The notes under the pieces: model-generated
Seen by the model: only the letters and a program-made list of their open reading frames with translations
Told to the model about the DNA's origin: nothing
Database searches by the model: none
Program-made: the position numbers and the translations under genes
Source: Buchananella felis
Lineage (GTDB): Bacteria; Actinomycetota; Actinomycetes; Actinomycetales; Actinomycetaceae
DNA length: 64,000 bases
Assembly: GCF_041380015.1 (NCBI RefSeq)
Contig: NZ_CP159978.1
Reading direction: 5' to 3' (one strand)
In this document: positions 53,951 through 62,816 of the stretch, piece after piece
Layout: every line of letters begins with the position of its first letter
Position numbering within the stretch: position 1 is the first letter of the stretch

Positions 53951-55294
53951 ATGAAAGAGCCCAGGTTCCCGCTCAGCGCCAACGCGGTCAACTACTACCG
54001 CTGGCTGGTAGCGGACACCTCCCTGTCCCTGGGGGCGGCCTTCCGGGCCTTCGCGCTGCCGGTGCTGGTATTCCTCGCCACGGGTTCTGAGAGCCAGGCC
54101 GGAATCATTCAGGCCACCGCCACCGCCGTCAGCGGCGCGAGCCTCCTGGCTGGCGGCGTGATCGTGGACCACTTCGACCGGCGAAAGCTGGTGATGGTGG
54201 AGGCAGCCACCGGCATAGTGGTCACCGGTGCGGCCATCGCGTGGGCACTCGCGTTCGGACTGTCCTTCTGGCTGCTGCTGGTGGTGGGCGTCCTGATGGC
54301 GCTGCGCGCCGGCCTGCTCTCCACGGCCACAGACACTCTGCTGCGGGACGTGGTGCCACCCAAGGAACTGCCCAGCCGCATGGCCATGAACGAGGGCCGC
54401 GACGCCGCCATCCAGCTGGGCGGCGGCCCGCTCGCCGGCGGGCTGGTGACCTGGCACTGGCTCTCCAACTTCGCGGCCGAACTGGTCCTCAACGCCCTGG
54501 CCCTGGTGACCGCTGCCCGGATCAGGCTGCTGCCGGAAGGAGCCCGCGCTGAAGAGGACGACGCTGCCGAGGACACCAACGCGGAAGGAGACGCGGACCC
54601 CGCAGCCGACGCCACGGACTCCCCTCAGGAAACCGGCGGCCTGATCTCGCGCGCACTGGCCGGCTTCAAACTGCTGGCGGCCAACCAGCTCATGCGCCGC
54701 TTTGCCGTCCTGGCGGTCCTGTTCAACCCGTTCCTGAACGGCTTCTTCCTCTACCTGCTGCTCTCCACGCTCAAGACCAGCGGCGCCCCGATCTCTGCGG
54801 CCTTCTTCAACTCCGTCTCCGCCATAGGCATGCTGCTGGGCGCCGCCGCGGCCACCAGGCTGGTCAAGCGCTTCCCCACCGGAAAACTGATCGCCTTCAC
54901 CTTCACGGTGCCCGTGGTGTGCGCGGTATCGATCACCCTGGCCCCCTCCATCTGGGTAAAACTGGCCCTGATCGCCCCCATGCTCTTCCTGGTGCCGGCG
55001 GCCAACTCCGCCTTCGGCGGCTTCTACATGCTGATGATCCCTAAGCGGATGCTGGGCCGCGTCTGGGCCGCCGCCGGCGTGGGCAACGCCCTCATCGCTC
55101 CTCTGGTCTCGCTGGGCCTGGGCTACAGCCTGGAACACCTGGGCCCCACCCCCACCGGCCTGCTCCTGGCGGCCGGCATGGCCCCGGTGGCGCTCTTCAC
55201 CATCACCTCCCGGGACACCATGGCCATCCCCCTGCCGGACCAGTGGGAGGACTACCTAAAGACGCACGGCCTGACGCTGACCGAAACCCCCTAA
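53951..55294 (+). CDS. MFS transporter, paralogue 2
   Basis: 447 aa. Clear paralogue of the preceding protein: NYYRWLVADTSLSLGAAFRA, VDHFDRRKLVMVEA, PPKELPSRMAMNEGRDAA. It also has an acidic loop (GARAEEDDAAEDTNAEGDAD), shorter than in paralogue 1. ATG 53951 is chosen because TATGAT lies 7 nt upstream, so it is probably leaderless with its own promoter; ATG 53939 would overlap that box. Gap to paralogue 1 is 60 nt. Substrate unknown. Confidence 0.82.
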   Translation: MKEPRFPLSANAVNYYRWLVADTSLSLGAAFRAFALPVLVFLATGSESQAGIIQATATAVSGASLLAGGVIVDHFDRRKLVMVEAATGIVVTGAAIAWALAFGLSFWLLLVVGVLMALRAGLLSTATDTLLRDVVPPKELPSRMAMNEGRDAAIQLGGGPLAGGLVTWHWLSNFAAELVLNALALVTAARIRLLPEGARAEEDDAAEDTNAEGDADPAADATDSPQETGGLISRALAGFKLLAANQLMRRFAVLAVLFNPFLNGFFLYLLLSTLKTSGAPISAAFFNSVSAIGMLLGAAAATRLVKRFPTGKLIAFTFTVPVVCAVSITLAPSIWVKLALIAPMLFLVPAANSAFGGFYMLMIPKRMLGRVWAAAGVGNALIAPLVSLGLGYSLEHLGPTPTGLLLAAGMAPVALFTITSRDTMAIPLPDQWEDYLKTHGLTLTETP

Positions 55295-55416
55295 ACCTGG
55301 CTCGGCGCCCCATTACAGGCAGGAGGCCCCCCAGACTGGGCACGGTGCCTCAAAGAACGAGGCCCGCTCCATCCGCGCGGTCGGCGCAACGTCGTACAAC
55401 CACAAGCCAGCAAAAC

Positions 55417-55457
55417 GGCGGGGCCGCCGGGAGAAGTGCTCCCCCAGCGGCCCCGCC
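55417..55457. terminator. Terminator between MFS pair and glnA
   Basis: GGCGGGGCCGC / GCGGCCCCGCC outer stem (11 bp) with an inner GGGAG/CTCCC stem; between convergent genes. Confidence 0.75.
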
Positions 55458-55472
55458 AGCCCTCCTGCACCC

Positions 55473-56894
55473 CTAGACGTTCAGGTACATCTCGTACTCG
55501 AAGGGGTGCGGATAGATGCGCATCGGCTCCACCTCGGTGCGGCGCTTGTAGTCGATCCACGTCTCGATCAGGTCCGGAGTGAACACGTCGCCCTCGGTGA
55601 GGAAGTCGTAGTCGGCCTCCAGGGCGTCCAGCGCCGCCTCCAGGGAGGAGGGCAGCTTGGCGATGTCCGCGTACTCCTCCGGCGGCAGCTCGTACAGGTC
55701 CTTGTCGATCGGTGCCGGCGGCTCCGTGCGGTTGCGGATGCCGTCCAATCCGGCCATCAGGCAGGCCGCAAACGCCAGGTACGGGTTGGCTGACGGGTCC
55801 GGTACCCGGTACTCCACGCGCTTCGCCTTCGGGGAGGTCCCCGTCACCGGGATCCGGGTGCAGGCAGACCGGTTGCGGGCCGAATAGACCAGGTTCACCG
55901 GCGCCTCGAAGCCCGGCACCAGGCGGCGGTAGGAGTTGATGGACGGGTTGGTGAACGCCAGCAGCGCCGGGGCGTGCTCCAGCAGGCCACCAATAAACCA
56001 ACGGGCCGTGTCAGACAACGCGCCGTACCCGCGCTCGTCGTAGAACAACGGCTCGCCGTTCTTCCACAGGGAGAAGTGGCAGTGCATGCCAGAACCGTTG
56101 TCCCCAAAGAGCGGCTTGGGCATGAAGGTGGCGGTGTGGCCGTAGCGCATCGCCTCGTTCTTGATGACGTACTTGAACTTCAGCATGTCGTCGGCCGCGG
56201 CGAGCAGGTGGGCGAAACGGTAGTTAATCTCCTGCTGGCCGCCAGAACCCACCTCGTGGTGGGCACGCTCCACCACCAGGCCCACCTCCTGCAGACGCTC
56301 GGTCATGGCGTCGCGCACGTCGGCGTACTGGTCCAGGGGCGTGACCGGGAAGTAGCCACCCTTGATGGGGGTCTTGTTGCCGGGGTTGCCACCCTCCTCC
56401 TGCCGCCCGGTGTTCCAGTAGGCGGAGGCGGAGTCCACGTGAAAGAACGTCGAGTGCGGCTTGACGTCGTAGCGCACGTCGTCCAGCAGGTAGAACTCGG
56501 CCTCGGCGCCGATGAAGCAGGTGTCCGCGATACCGGTGGAGCGCATGTAGGCCTCGGCCTTGGCGGCCACCTGGCGTGGGTCGCGGGAGAAAGGCTCGTC
56601 AGTGAACGGATCGACGATCGAGGCGGAGATAATCAACGTCTTGACCCGACGGAACGGGTCCAGGTAGGCGGTGTTTACATCCAGGATCAGCTTCATGTCC
56701 GACTCGTGAATGGCCGTGAATCCCCGGATTGAGGAGCCGTCAAACATTAGGCCGTCCGTCACGGCCGCCGCGAACTCGCCTGCCGGGATGGTGAAGTGCT
56801 GCTGCACACCGGGCAGGTCACAGAAGCGCACGTCGATCAGTGCAACTTCTTCCTGCTCGACGAAAGCAATGACTTCTTCTGCCGAAGTGAACAT
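55473..56894 (-). CDS. glnA: Type I glutamine synthetase
   Basis: 473 aa, the usual length of GSI-beta. N-terminus MFTSAEEVIAFVEQEEVALI; active-site blocks DGSSIRGF, EAEFYLLDD, NRSACTRIP, and the adenylylation tyrosine in KDLYELPPEE near residue 400, so activity is probably controlled by GlnE. Makes glutamine from glutamate, ammonia and ATP. ATG 56894 with GAGGG upstream. Divergent from the Zur-like gene over a 263-nt region. Confidence 0.97.
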   Translation of the reverse strand: MFTSAEEVIAFVEQEEVALIDVRFCDLPGVQQHFTIPAGEFAAAVTDGLMFDGSSIRGFTAIHESDMKLILDVNTAYLDPFRRVKTLIISASIVDPFTDEPFSRDPRQVAAKAEAYMRSTGIADTCFIGAEAEFYLLDDVRYDVKPHSTFFHVDSASAYWNTGRQEEGGNPGNKTPIKGGYFPVTPLDQYADVRDAMTERLQEVGLVVERAHHEVGSGGQQEINYRFAHLLAAADDMLKFKYVIKNEAMRYGHTATFMPKPLFGDNGSGMHCHFSLWKNGEPLFYDERGYGALSDTARWFIGGLLEHAPALLAFTNPSINSYRRLVPGFEAPVNLVYSARNRSACTRIPVTGTSPKAKRVEYRVPDPSANPYLAFAACLMAGLDGIRNRTEPPAPIDKDLYELPPEEYADIAKLPSSLEAALDALEADYDFLTEGDVFTPDLIETWIDYKRRTEVEPMRIYPHPFEYEMYLNV

Positions 56895-57157
56895 GCCGTT
56901 TCCCTCTTTAGTCACGCTTGGGCGGTCTCATTCTAGCTACCGCGCCCCCTTGGCAAACCGCGCGTCCAGGAACCGCATATGTGAACCTCGTTTCGGCAAA
57001 GCACCGACCAAGAATGTGATGGACGACGCTGCCGCCCGACCCTCGTTAGACGCCGGCACCGTGACCGCTGGCACTTGGTGTAGGTCACTCTGGTACGCCT
57101 TACTTAACCGTGAGATGATGGCCGTTCCCACCCACCACCTTCTCATGGAGAGCCTGC
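56895..57157. promoter_or_regulatory. glnA / Zur-like divergent promoter region
   Basis: No gene. Includes a GACGAC-type motif relative at 57017-57035 (GGACGACGCTGCCGCCC). Promoter elements were not assigned with certainty; TTACTTAAC and GAGATGAT near 57097-57120 are candidates for the plus-strand promoter. Confidence 0.4.
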
Positions 57158-57556
57158 ATGACCCGCATCACGCGACAGCGCACGGAAATCATGGAGTTGT
57201 TGTCTGCGAGCGACGAGTTCCGCTCCGTTCAGCAGCTCCACGAGGCCCTGCGCGCCGCTGGCTCTACCACCGGCCTGGCCACGGTCTACCGCACCGTGAA
57301 CAAGCTGGCTGCGAAGGGCGCGGTGGACGTGCTGCGGCTGGAAGACGGGGAGGCCCGTTACCGCCGCTGCTCCACCGACGAACACCACCACCACCTGGTG
57401 TGCCGAGTTTGCGGGCGCACCGTGGAGTTGGACGGCCCGCCGATCGAGGAATGGATCGAGCGCATTGGCGCCGCCAACGGTTTTGTGAACATTGGCCACA
57501 CCCTGGAGCTGGCCGGCACCTGCGCCGCCTGCGCCAGCGAGCTTTCCGAGGACTAA
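57158..57556 (+). CDS. Fur-family metal regulator, Zur-like
   Basis: 132 aa. Winged helix (RITRQRTEIMELLSASDEFR; TTGLATVYRTVNKLAAKGAV) and dimerisation domain with HHHHLVCRVCGRTVEL and CAAC, giving two CxxC and the His cluster typical of Fur/Zur. The position next to uppS and glyS mirrors zur (furB) in mycobacteria, hence Zur rather than Fur, though no zinc-uptake genes are adjacent. ATG 57158 has GGAG upstream. Confidence 0.88.
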   Translation: MTRITRQRTEIMELLSASDEFRSVQQLHEALRAAGSTTGLATVYRTVNKLAAKGAVDVLRLEDGEARYRRCSTDEHHHHLVCRVCGRTVELDGPPIEEWIERIGAANGFVNIGHTLELAGTCAACASELSED

Positions 57557-57559
57557 ACC

Positions 57560-58084
57560 TTGCTGGATTACCTGCGCAGCCAGCCCTTCCCGCTGGCCGT
57601 AGCCGCCCTGTTCGTGATCGTGTTCTTCCGCGCCCAGGGCAGCTACTGGGCCGGGCGCCTGATCTCTACCGCCGCGTTGAAGCGCGGCGAGGAGCACACC
57701 TGGCGTGGGCGCGCCCGCGCCTGGCTGGCCAACGAGGAGGGCCCCGGTATGCGGGCCATCCGTCAGCTGGGCTGGGTGGTGCTGCCGCTGTGCTTCCTCA
57801 CCGTGGGCCTGCAGACCGCAGTGTTGGCCTCCGCCGGCGCGCTGCGCTGGCACTGGGGCCGCTTCAGCCTGGCGATCCTGCCAGGCGCGGCGGCCTGGGC
57901 GGTCATCTACGCCACCATCGGCCTGGCGATCTGGAGCGCCGCGATGGCGGCCGCCGCCGGCTCCCCGTGGGGAATCGTGGGAATCCTGGCCGCGCTGGCC
58001 GCCACGGTGGCGTTCTTCGTCTACAACCACCACCGCTCCAAGTCCCTGCGGGCTCGGCTGGAGAAGCAGGCAGCCACCGCCTAA
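57560..58084 (+). CDS. Small integral membrane protein, DedA-like
   Basis: 174 aa, TTG start at 57560 (AGGA 7 nt upstream, overlapping the end of the Zur gene by coupling distance of 3 nt). Four hydrophobic segments; opens FPLAVAALFVIVFFRAQGSY with WAGRLIS, the start seen in actinobacterial DedA-like membrane proteins, then a cytoplasmic loop. Role unknown; DedA-type proteins are linked to membrane lipid handling. Co-transcribed with the regulator. Confidence 0.72.
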   Translation: MLDYLRSQPFPLAVAALFVIVFFRAQGSYWAGRLISTAALKRGEEHTWRGRARAWLANEEGPGMRAIRQLGWVVLPLCFLTVGLQTAVLASAGALRWHWGRFSLAILPGAAAWAVIYATIGLAIWSAAMAAAAGSPWGIVGILAALAATVAFFVYNHHRSKSLRARLEKQAATA

Positions 58085-58130
58085 GCCGGGCGCAGTAGTA
58101 CGCGCCCACGATCAGTCGAAGGCCGTGAAC

Positions 58131-59024
58131 ATGGCAAAGAAGAAGCCCTCACCTAACGCGACCAACCTGACCCTGGCTTTTGTGTGGGAAGGGATGAACG
58201 GGAACTGCTGGGATCCGGTCAAGACCTGGATGCACGTGTGCGAGCGCTACTTCCCCGAATTCCTCCCCGACCACTACGGCAGCCCCAAAAAACCAATCAC
58301 CCCGGAAGCGAAGGCAGAACTACTCACCGGCAGCAACCGCGCCATCACCTTCTCCCTCTGGCACAACCCCCTATTCGGAGAGATCTGCTTCTCCCTCCCA
58401 CTCATCATGGACTGGGAAAACAGTCAGGTTCTCCCTGACCCCGGGGGCCTGTACACCATCTATGCCTGGGTGTGGCTGGATGCTGCCCTGGTCAAGAGCA
58501 GCCTGGCGCGCCTGGAGGAGTTCTTCGTCGCCATCTCCCAACACCTCCACGCCGAACTAGCCCTCGCAGAAGCACTAGCCGGTTGGCGCTCGTGGGGTTC
58601 CAAGGCCCGCTTCCAAGCGGGTGCCGAAAACAGGAATCTCGAACACAAACATCGAGGAAACATCTTTGGGCTTCCCACCCGCCCGGTGTGGGCCATGTGG
58701 ATGGGACAACGCTACGCGGACCTGACCTCCCCCTGGCTGCACACCAGCCTCCCGACCACCTGGGACGTGACCACCTACCCGGCCACCCCGGCCATCCCCA
58801 CCCCCGACTCCGGCCACGCCGTCAAGGGACCAGACCCCAGCCCTTTCACCGCCCCCGGGCTACTCATCAAGACCGCGCCATTCCCCACCCGCAGCCAAGA
58901 CCTCCCCCCGGCCTGGTTCCCACCCGACTACCTGCCAGGCAAAACCTTCTTCGGCAAACTCAAACCAGCCAAACTACTCCCCCACGGCCCACGCGCATAC
59001 GGCCCCGACCCCAAACGCGCCTAA
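58131..59024 (+). CDS. Candidate immunity protein, array 2, copy 1
   Basis: 297 aa. Begins MAKKKPSPNATNLTLAFVWE, then WDPVKTWMHVCERYFPEFLP, SLWHNPLFGEICFSLPLIMD and a conserved C-terminal half ending YGPDPKRA. No signal peptide or clear membrane helix. I do not recognise a certain family; a large two-part cytoplasmic layout with FSLWHNP and a SLPLI strand is reminiscent of Imm52-type immunity proteins. This copy lies upstream of the toxin and has no toxin before it, but the same GGCCGTGAAC leader precedes its ATG, so it probably once followed a toxin that was lost. Nearly identical to copies 2 and 3. Confidence 0.72.
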   Translation: MAKKKPSPNATNLTLAFVWEGMNGNCWDPVKTWMHVCERYFPEFLPDHYGSPKKPITPEAKAELLTGSNRAITFSLWHNPLFGEICFSLPLIMDWENSQVLPDPGGLYTIYAWVWLDAALVKSSLARLEEFFVAISQHLHAELALAEALAGWRSWGSKARFQAGAENRNLEHKHRGNIFGLPTRPVWAMWMGQRYADLTSPWLHTSLPTTWDVTTYPATPAIPTPDSGHAVKGPDPSPFTAPGLLIKTAPFPTRSQDLPPAWFPPDYLPGKTFFGKLKPAKLLPHGPRAYGPDPKRA

Positions 59025-59189
59025 CCAACCGGCGCGCGGCGCATGCCACCCGCCTGTCTGTACCAGACGATCTGTCCACCACCACGTGAGTACTCCTCCC
59101 CGAACCGGCGGGCGTCTTACTAGACTCGGCAAGCGGAGTTGATCTCGGCCGGCGGCAGTTAGCAGCCGCCCAGCCAGTGGAGGTAGACA
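59025..59189. repeat. 165-bp duplicated spacer, copy 1
   Basis: Sequence between immunity copy 1 and the toxin start; repeated almost exactly at 61616-61780 before the toxin remnant. Contains the toxin ribosome binding site GGAGG and likely promoter. Confidence 0.85.
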
Positions 59190-60719
59190 GTGAGCGAACG
59201 TCCCTCTGATTGGAGCGCGCTGGGGTTGGGCAGTGACCCCACCCCGGGGGACCCAGTGGTGGTACGAGAAGGCGCGGCCCAGTATCGGGGTGTGGCTGAT
59301 GCGATCAAGCGCTGCGCCGACAACCTACGAGCCCTGGACGTCGCTACCTCTGGACAGGCCGAGAGCGTTACCGCGCTACTAGAGCAGCGCGACACCCTGA
59401 TAGACGGCATCGGCAAGGCCGAGGGGCGTTATCGTGCGGCTGGGGAGGCGTTGGAGACGTATTCGGCGGCGTTGGACCGGGTGCAGGCTGACACGCTGAA
59501 TGCTTTGTATGCGGCCGGGCAGGCCAAGTGGGAGCGCGATGAGGCCCGCGACAACCAGCGCTACTACCAAGACCTGGCCGATGACTACGCGGGCACCGAC
59601 GATGACAGCAGCTATGGGCATGACCAGTGGGTGCGTTACACGCGGTTAGCTAATAGTGCTGGACAGGATGCGGTGGACGCACAGAACCGGATTGATAATC
59701 AAGTCCAGGTGGTTGAAAACGCCGTGCAGGAGCGTGACCAAGCCGCGCAGACCGCTATTGACGCCATCCAGGGTGTTACCGCCACCGATGGGCTCAATGA
59801 CGGCTGGTGGGAAGACTATGGCGCCAAACTCCTGGGCTGGATCGCTGACATCGCCGAGGCCATCGCAGGGTTCGTTGGTCTCCTGGCCATAGCCCTGGGC
59901 TGGATCCCCGTGCTCGGCCAAGCGCTAGCGGCCATCTCTGCAATCGCAGGCATAGTGGCCGCCGTAGCGAACATCGGACTGGCCCTGGCCGGGGAAAAGA
60001 GCTGGGGCGAGGCCCTCATCTCTGTGGGTTTCGCCGCCCTAGGCTGCTTTGGGCTGGGTGGTACGAAAATGCTGGGTAACTTCGCGGTACGCAAAATGTT
60101 CACCCAGACCTTAAAGATGGCCGGGACTTCCACGAAGGGCTCGCTTGCCGGCGCCTTCTATATGAGGACGCTGTTGCGTCGCGGCGCAGTTGGCCGAATC
60201 TCCCGAGGCGGCGGCCGCAATGCCATGGTGGGCAGGCTTGGCGAAGAAATGATGCGGATCAAGCCCAGAGGGAAAATACACTATGAGATGGGAGCCCATG
60301 GGGGGAAACCCGGACAAGGGCGCATCCCCGACATCGCACGCCCATCCCGCCAAGGACTTCAAATAGGCGATGTCAAATTCGTGAAAGAATTGAGCTGGAA
60401 AGCACAACTCAAGGACTTTGCAAGAATCGTACGCACAGAGCCAACCGATAAAATCTTACACATTTACCACCCTCGCACCTACACATCACCAAAATCGACG
60501 ACACTGTTCACTCAGTGGGCAAGCAAAAACGATATCAGAGTCGAGCTCCACCACATTGAGGACTTCGTTGGCAAGAATGCCGGGAGCCAACTTGCCGGCG
60601 CCGCTGGTACGGGACAAGTGTTAAAGAACATGGATTTTCCGCTTTTTGACACCCAGGGCCGCAAGACGTCCGATCCGCCTCCGTCTTCCCCCTACCCCGC
60701 CACTGACTGGAGACCGTGA
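59190..60719 (+). CDS. Polymorphic toxin with PD-(D/E)XK nuclease-like C-terminus
   Basis: 509 aa, GTG start 59190 with GGAGG upstream. Residues 1-about 290 are nearly the same as in the toxin at 8517 (SERPSDWSALGLGSDPTPGD; AESVTALLEQRDTLIDGIGK; hydrophobic LLAIALGWIPVLGQALAAIS). The C-terminal about 140 residues are different: RIPDIARPSRQGLQIGDVKF followed by ELSWKAQLKDFARIV and IRVELHHI. PD...GDVK and the Q-L-x-D/Y helix match restriction-endonuclease-fold toxins (Tox-REase-7 type). It probably cuts DNA or RNA in target cells. The stop is 2 nt before the immunity ATG (GGAG 9 nt before that ATG). No partner genes precede it, unlike array 1. Confidence 0.84.
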   Translation: MSERPSDWSALGLGSDPTPGDPVVVREGAAQYRGVADAIKRCADNLRALDVATSGQAESVTALLEQRDTLIDGIGKAEGRYRAAGEALETYSAALDRVQADTLNALYAAGQAKWERDEARDNQRYYQDLADDYAGTDDDSSYGHDQWVRYTRLANSAGQDAVDAQNRIDNQVQVVENAVQERDQAAQTAIDAIQGVTATDGLNDGWWEDYGAKLLGWIADIAEAIAGFVGLLAIALGWIPVLGQALAAISAIAGIVAAVANIGLALAGEKSWGEALISVGFAALGCFGLGGTKMLGNFAVRKMFTQTLKMAGTSTKGSLAGAFYMRTLLRRGAVGRISRGGGRNAMVGRLGEEMMRIKPRGKIHYEMGAHGGKPGQGRIPDIARPSRQGLQIGDVKFVKELSWKAQLKDFARIVRTEPTDKILHIYHPRTYTSPKSTTLFTQWASKNDIRVELHHIEDFVGKNAGSQLAGAAGTGQVLKNMDFPLFDTQGRKTSDPPPSSPYPATDWRP

Positions 60720-60721
60720 AC

Positions 60722-61615
60722 ATGGCAAAGAAGAAGCCCTCACCTAACGCGACCAACCTGACCCTGGCTTTTGTGTGGGAGGGAATGAACGGGAACTGCT
60801 GGGATCCGGTCAAGACCTGGATGCACGTGTGCGAGCGCTACTTCCCCGAATTCCTCCCCGACCACTACGGCAGCCCCAAAAAACCAATCACCCCGGAAGC
60901 GAAGGCAGAACTACTCACCGGCAGCAACCGCGCCATCACCTTCTCCCTCTGGCACAACCCCCTATTCGGAGAGATCTGCTTCTCCCTCCCACTCATCATG
61001 GACTGGGAAAACAGTCAGGTTCTCCCTGACCCCGGGGGCCTGTACACCATCTATGCCTGGGTGTGGCTGGATGCTGCCCTGGTCAAGAGCAGCCTGGCGC
61101 GCCTGGAGGAGTTCTTCGTCGCCATCTCCCAACACCTCCACGCCGAACTAGCCCTCGCAGAAGCACTAGCCGGTTGGCGCTCGTGGGGTTCCAAGGCCCG
61201 CTTCCAAGCGGGTGCCGAAAACAGAAACCGTGAGCACATGCACGGAGACAACATCTTTGGGCTTCCCACCCGCCCGGTGTGGGCCATGTGGATGGGACAA
61301 CGCTACGCGGACCTGACCTCCCCCTGGCTGCACACCAGCCTCCCGACCACCTGGGACGTGACCACCTACCCGGCCAGCCCGGCCATCCCCACCCCCGACT
61401 CCGGCCACGCCATCAAGGGACCAGACCCCAGCCCCTACACCGCCCCCGGGCTACTCATCAAGACCGCGCCCTTCCCCACCCGCAGCCAAGACCTCCCCCC
61501 GGCCTGGTTCCCACCCGACTACCTGCCCGGCAAAACCTTCTTCGGCAAACTCAAACCAGCCAAACTACTCCCCCACGGCCCACGCGCATACGGCCCCGAC
61601 CCCAAGCGCGCCTAA
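60722..61615 (+). CDS. Candidate immunity protein, array 2, copy 2 (cognate)
   Basis: 297 aa, ATG 60722, directly after the nuclease toxin with likely translational coupling, so it is the best candidate for the true immunity protein. Same MAKKKPSPN start. It differs from copy 1 mainly around residues 170-177 (NREHMHGDN here, NLEHKHRGN in copy 1), and from copy 3 in two windows. An intact surface with several tryptophans (WDPVKTW, WHNP, WMGQRYAD) and no membrane region fit a toxin-binding cytoplasmic protein. Immunity role is inferred from position. Confidence 0.77.
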   Translation: MAKKKPSPNATNLTLAFVWEGMNGNCWDPVKTWMHVCERYFPEFLPDHYGSPKKPITPEAKAELLTGSNRAITFSLWHNPLFGEICFSLPLIMDWENSQVLPDPGGLYTIYAWVWLDAALVKSSLARLEEFFVAISQHLHAELALAEALAGWRSWGSKARFQAGAENRNREHMHGDNIFGLPTRPVWAMWMGQRYADLTSPWLHTSLPTTWDVTTYPASPAIPTPDSGHAIKGPDPSPYTAPGLLIKTAPFPTRSQDLPPAWFPPDYLPGKTFFGKLKPAKLLPHGPRAYGPDPKRA

Positions 61616-61780
61616 CCAACCGGCGCGCAGCGCATACCACCCGCCTGTCTGTACCAGACGATCTGTCCACCACCACGTGAGTACTCCTCCCCGAACCGGC
61701 GGGCGTCTTACTAAACTCGGCAAGCGGAGTTGATCTCGGCCGGCGGCAGTTAGCAGCCGCCCAGCCAGTGGAGGTAGGCA
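61616..61780. repeat. 165-bp duplicated spacer, copy 2
   Basis: Almost identical to 59025-59189; leads into the toxin remnant. Confidence 0.85.
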
Positions 61781-61855
61781 GTGAGCGAACGCCCCTCTGA
61801 TTGGAGCGCCCCGGGGTTCTATGGTCACGCAGCCGCCACTGACTGGAGGCCGTGA
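61781..61855 (+). pseudogene. Internal-deletion remnant of a toxin gene
   Basis: A 24-codon open frame: MSERPSDWSAPGFYGHAAAT then DWRP and stop. The first about 10 codons match the toxin start at 59190 and the last five (ATDWRP region) match its end, so about 485 codons have been lost in frame. GGAGG upstream is kept. The protein, if made, has no toxin domain. Confidence 0.87.
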
Positions 61856-61857
61856 AC

Positions 61858-62751
61858 ATGGCGAAGAAGAAGCCCTCACCTAACCCGACCAACCTGACCC
61901 TGGCTTTTGTGTGGGAGGGGATGAACGGGAACTGCTGGGATCCGGTCAAGACCTGGATGCACGTGTGCGAGCGCTACTTCCCCGAATTCCTCCCCGACCA
62001 CTACGACAGCCCCAAAAAACCAATCACCCCGGAAGCGAAAGCAGAACTACTCACCGGCAGCAACCGCGACATCACCTTCTCCCTCTGGCACAACCCCCTA
62101 TTCGGAGAGGTCTACTTCTCCCTCCCACTCATCATGGACTGGGAAAACAGTCAGGTTCTCCCTGATCCAGCCGGGCTCTACTCCATTAGGACGTGTGTCT
62201 GGTTAGACGCAGCCCTGGTCAAGAGCAGCCTGGCGCGCCTGGAGGAGTTCTTCGTCGCCATCTCCCAACACCTCCACGCCGAACTAGCCCTCGCAGAAGC
62301 ACTAGCCGGTTGGCGCTCTCGGGCGGGCAAGGCTGAGTACGAGGAAGGCGGCGAAACACGGAACCGTGAGCACTCAAGCAGGGACAACATCTTTGGGCTT
62401 CCCACCCGCCCGGTGTGGGCCATGTGGATGGGACAACGCTACGCGGACCTGACCTCCCCCTGGCTGCACACCAACCTCCCGACCACCTGGGACGTGACCA
62501 CCTACCCGGCCAGCCCGGCCATCCCCACCCCCGACTCCGGCCACGCCATCAAGGGACCAGACCCCAGCCCCTACACCGCCCCCGGGCTACTCATCAAGAC
62601 CGCACCATTCCCCACCCGCAGCCAAGACCTCCCCCCGGCATGGTTCCCACCCGACTACCTGCCCGGCAAAACCTTCTTCGGCAAACTCAAACCAGCCAAA
62701 CTACTCCCCCACGGCCCACGCGCATACGGCCCCGACCCCAAGCGCGCCTAA
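61858..62751 (+). CDS. Candidate immunity protein, array 2, copy 3
   Basis: 297 aa. Same protein as copies 1 and 2 except in two windows: residues 105-113 (AGLYSIRTC against GGLYTIYAW) and 155-176 (RAGKAEYEEGGETRNREHSS against WGSKARFQAGAENRN...). The clustering of changes suggests specificity-determining loops exchanged by recombination with another lineage. It follows a deleted toxin whose lost C-terminus may have differed accordingly. Probably protects against a toxin variant no longer encoded here (orphan immunity). Confidence 0.76.
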   Translation: MAKKKPSPNPTNLTLAFVWEGMNGNCWDPVKTWMHVCERYFPEFLPDHYDSPKKPITPEAKAELLTGSNRDITFSLWHNPLFGEVYFSLPLIMDWENSQVLPDPAGLYSIRTCVWLDAALVKSSLARLEEFFVAISQHLHAELALAEALAGWRSRAGKAEYEEGGETRNREHSSRDNIFGLPTRPVWAMWMGQRYADLTSPWLHTNLPTTWDVTTYPASPAIPTPDSGHAIKGPDPSPYTAPGLLIKTAPFPTRSQDLPPAWFPPDYLPGKTFFGKLKPAKLLPHGPRAYGPDPKRA

Positions 62752-62816
62752 CCAACCGGCACGCGGCGCATACCCGGGCAGCCGCGGCGCACCGCCGGTA
62801 GATCGCCCGACCGCCG

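Noticed and set aside
52418..55138. 906-aa minus-strand open frame opposite the MFS pair
   Set aside because: Antisense of two clear transporter genes; Gly/Gln-rich nonsense sequence.
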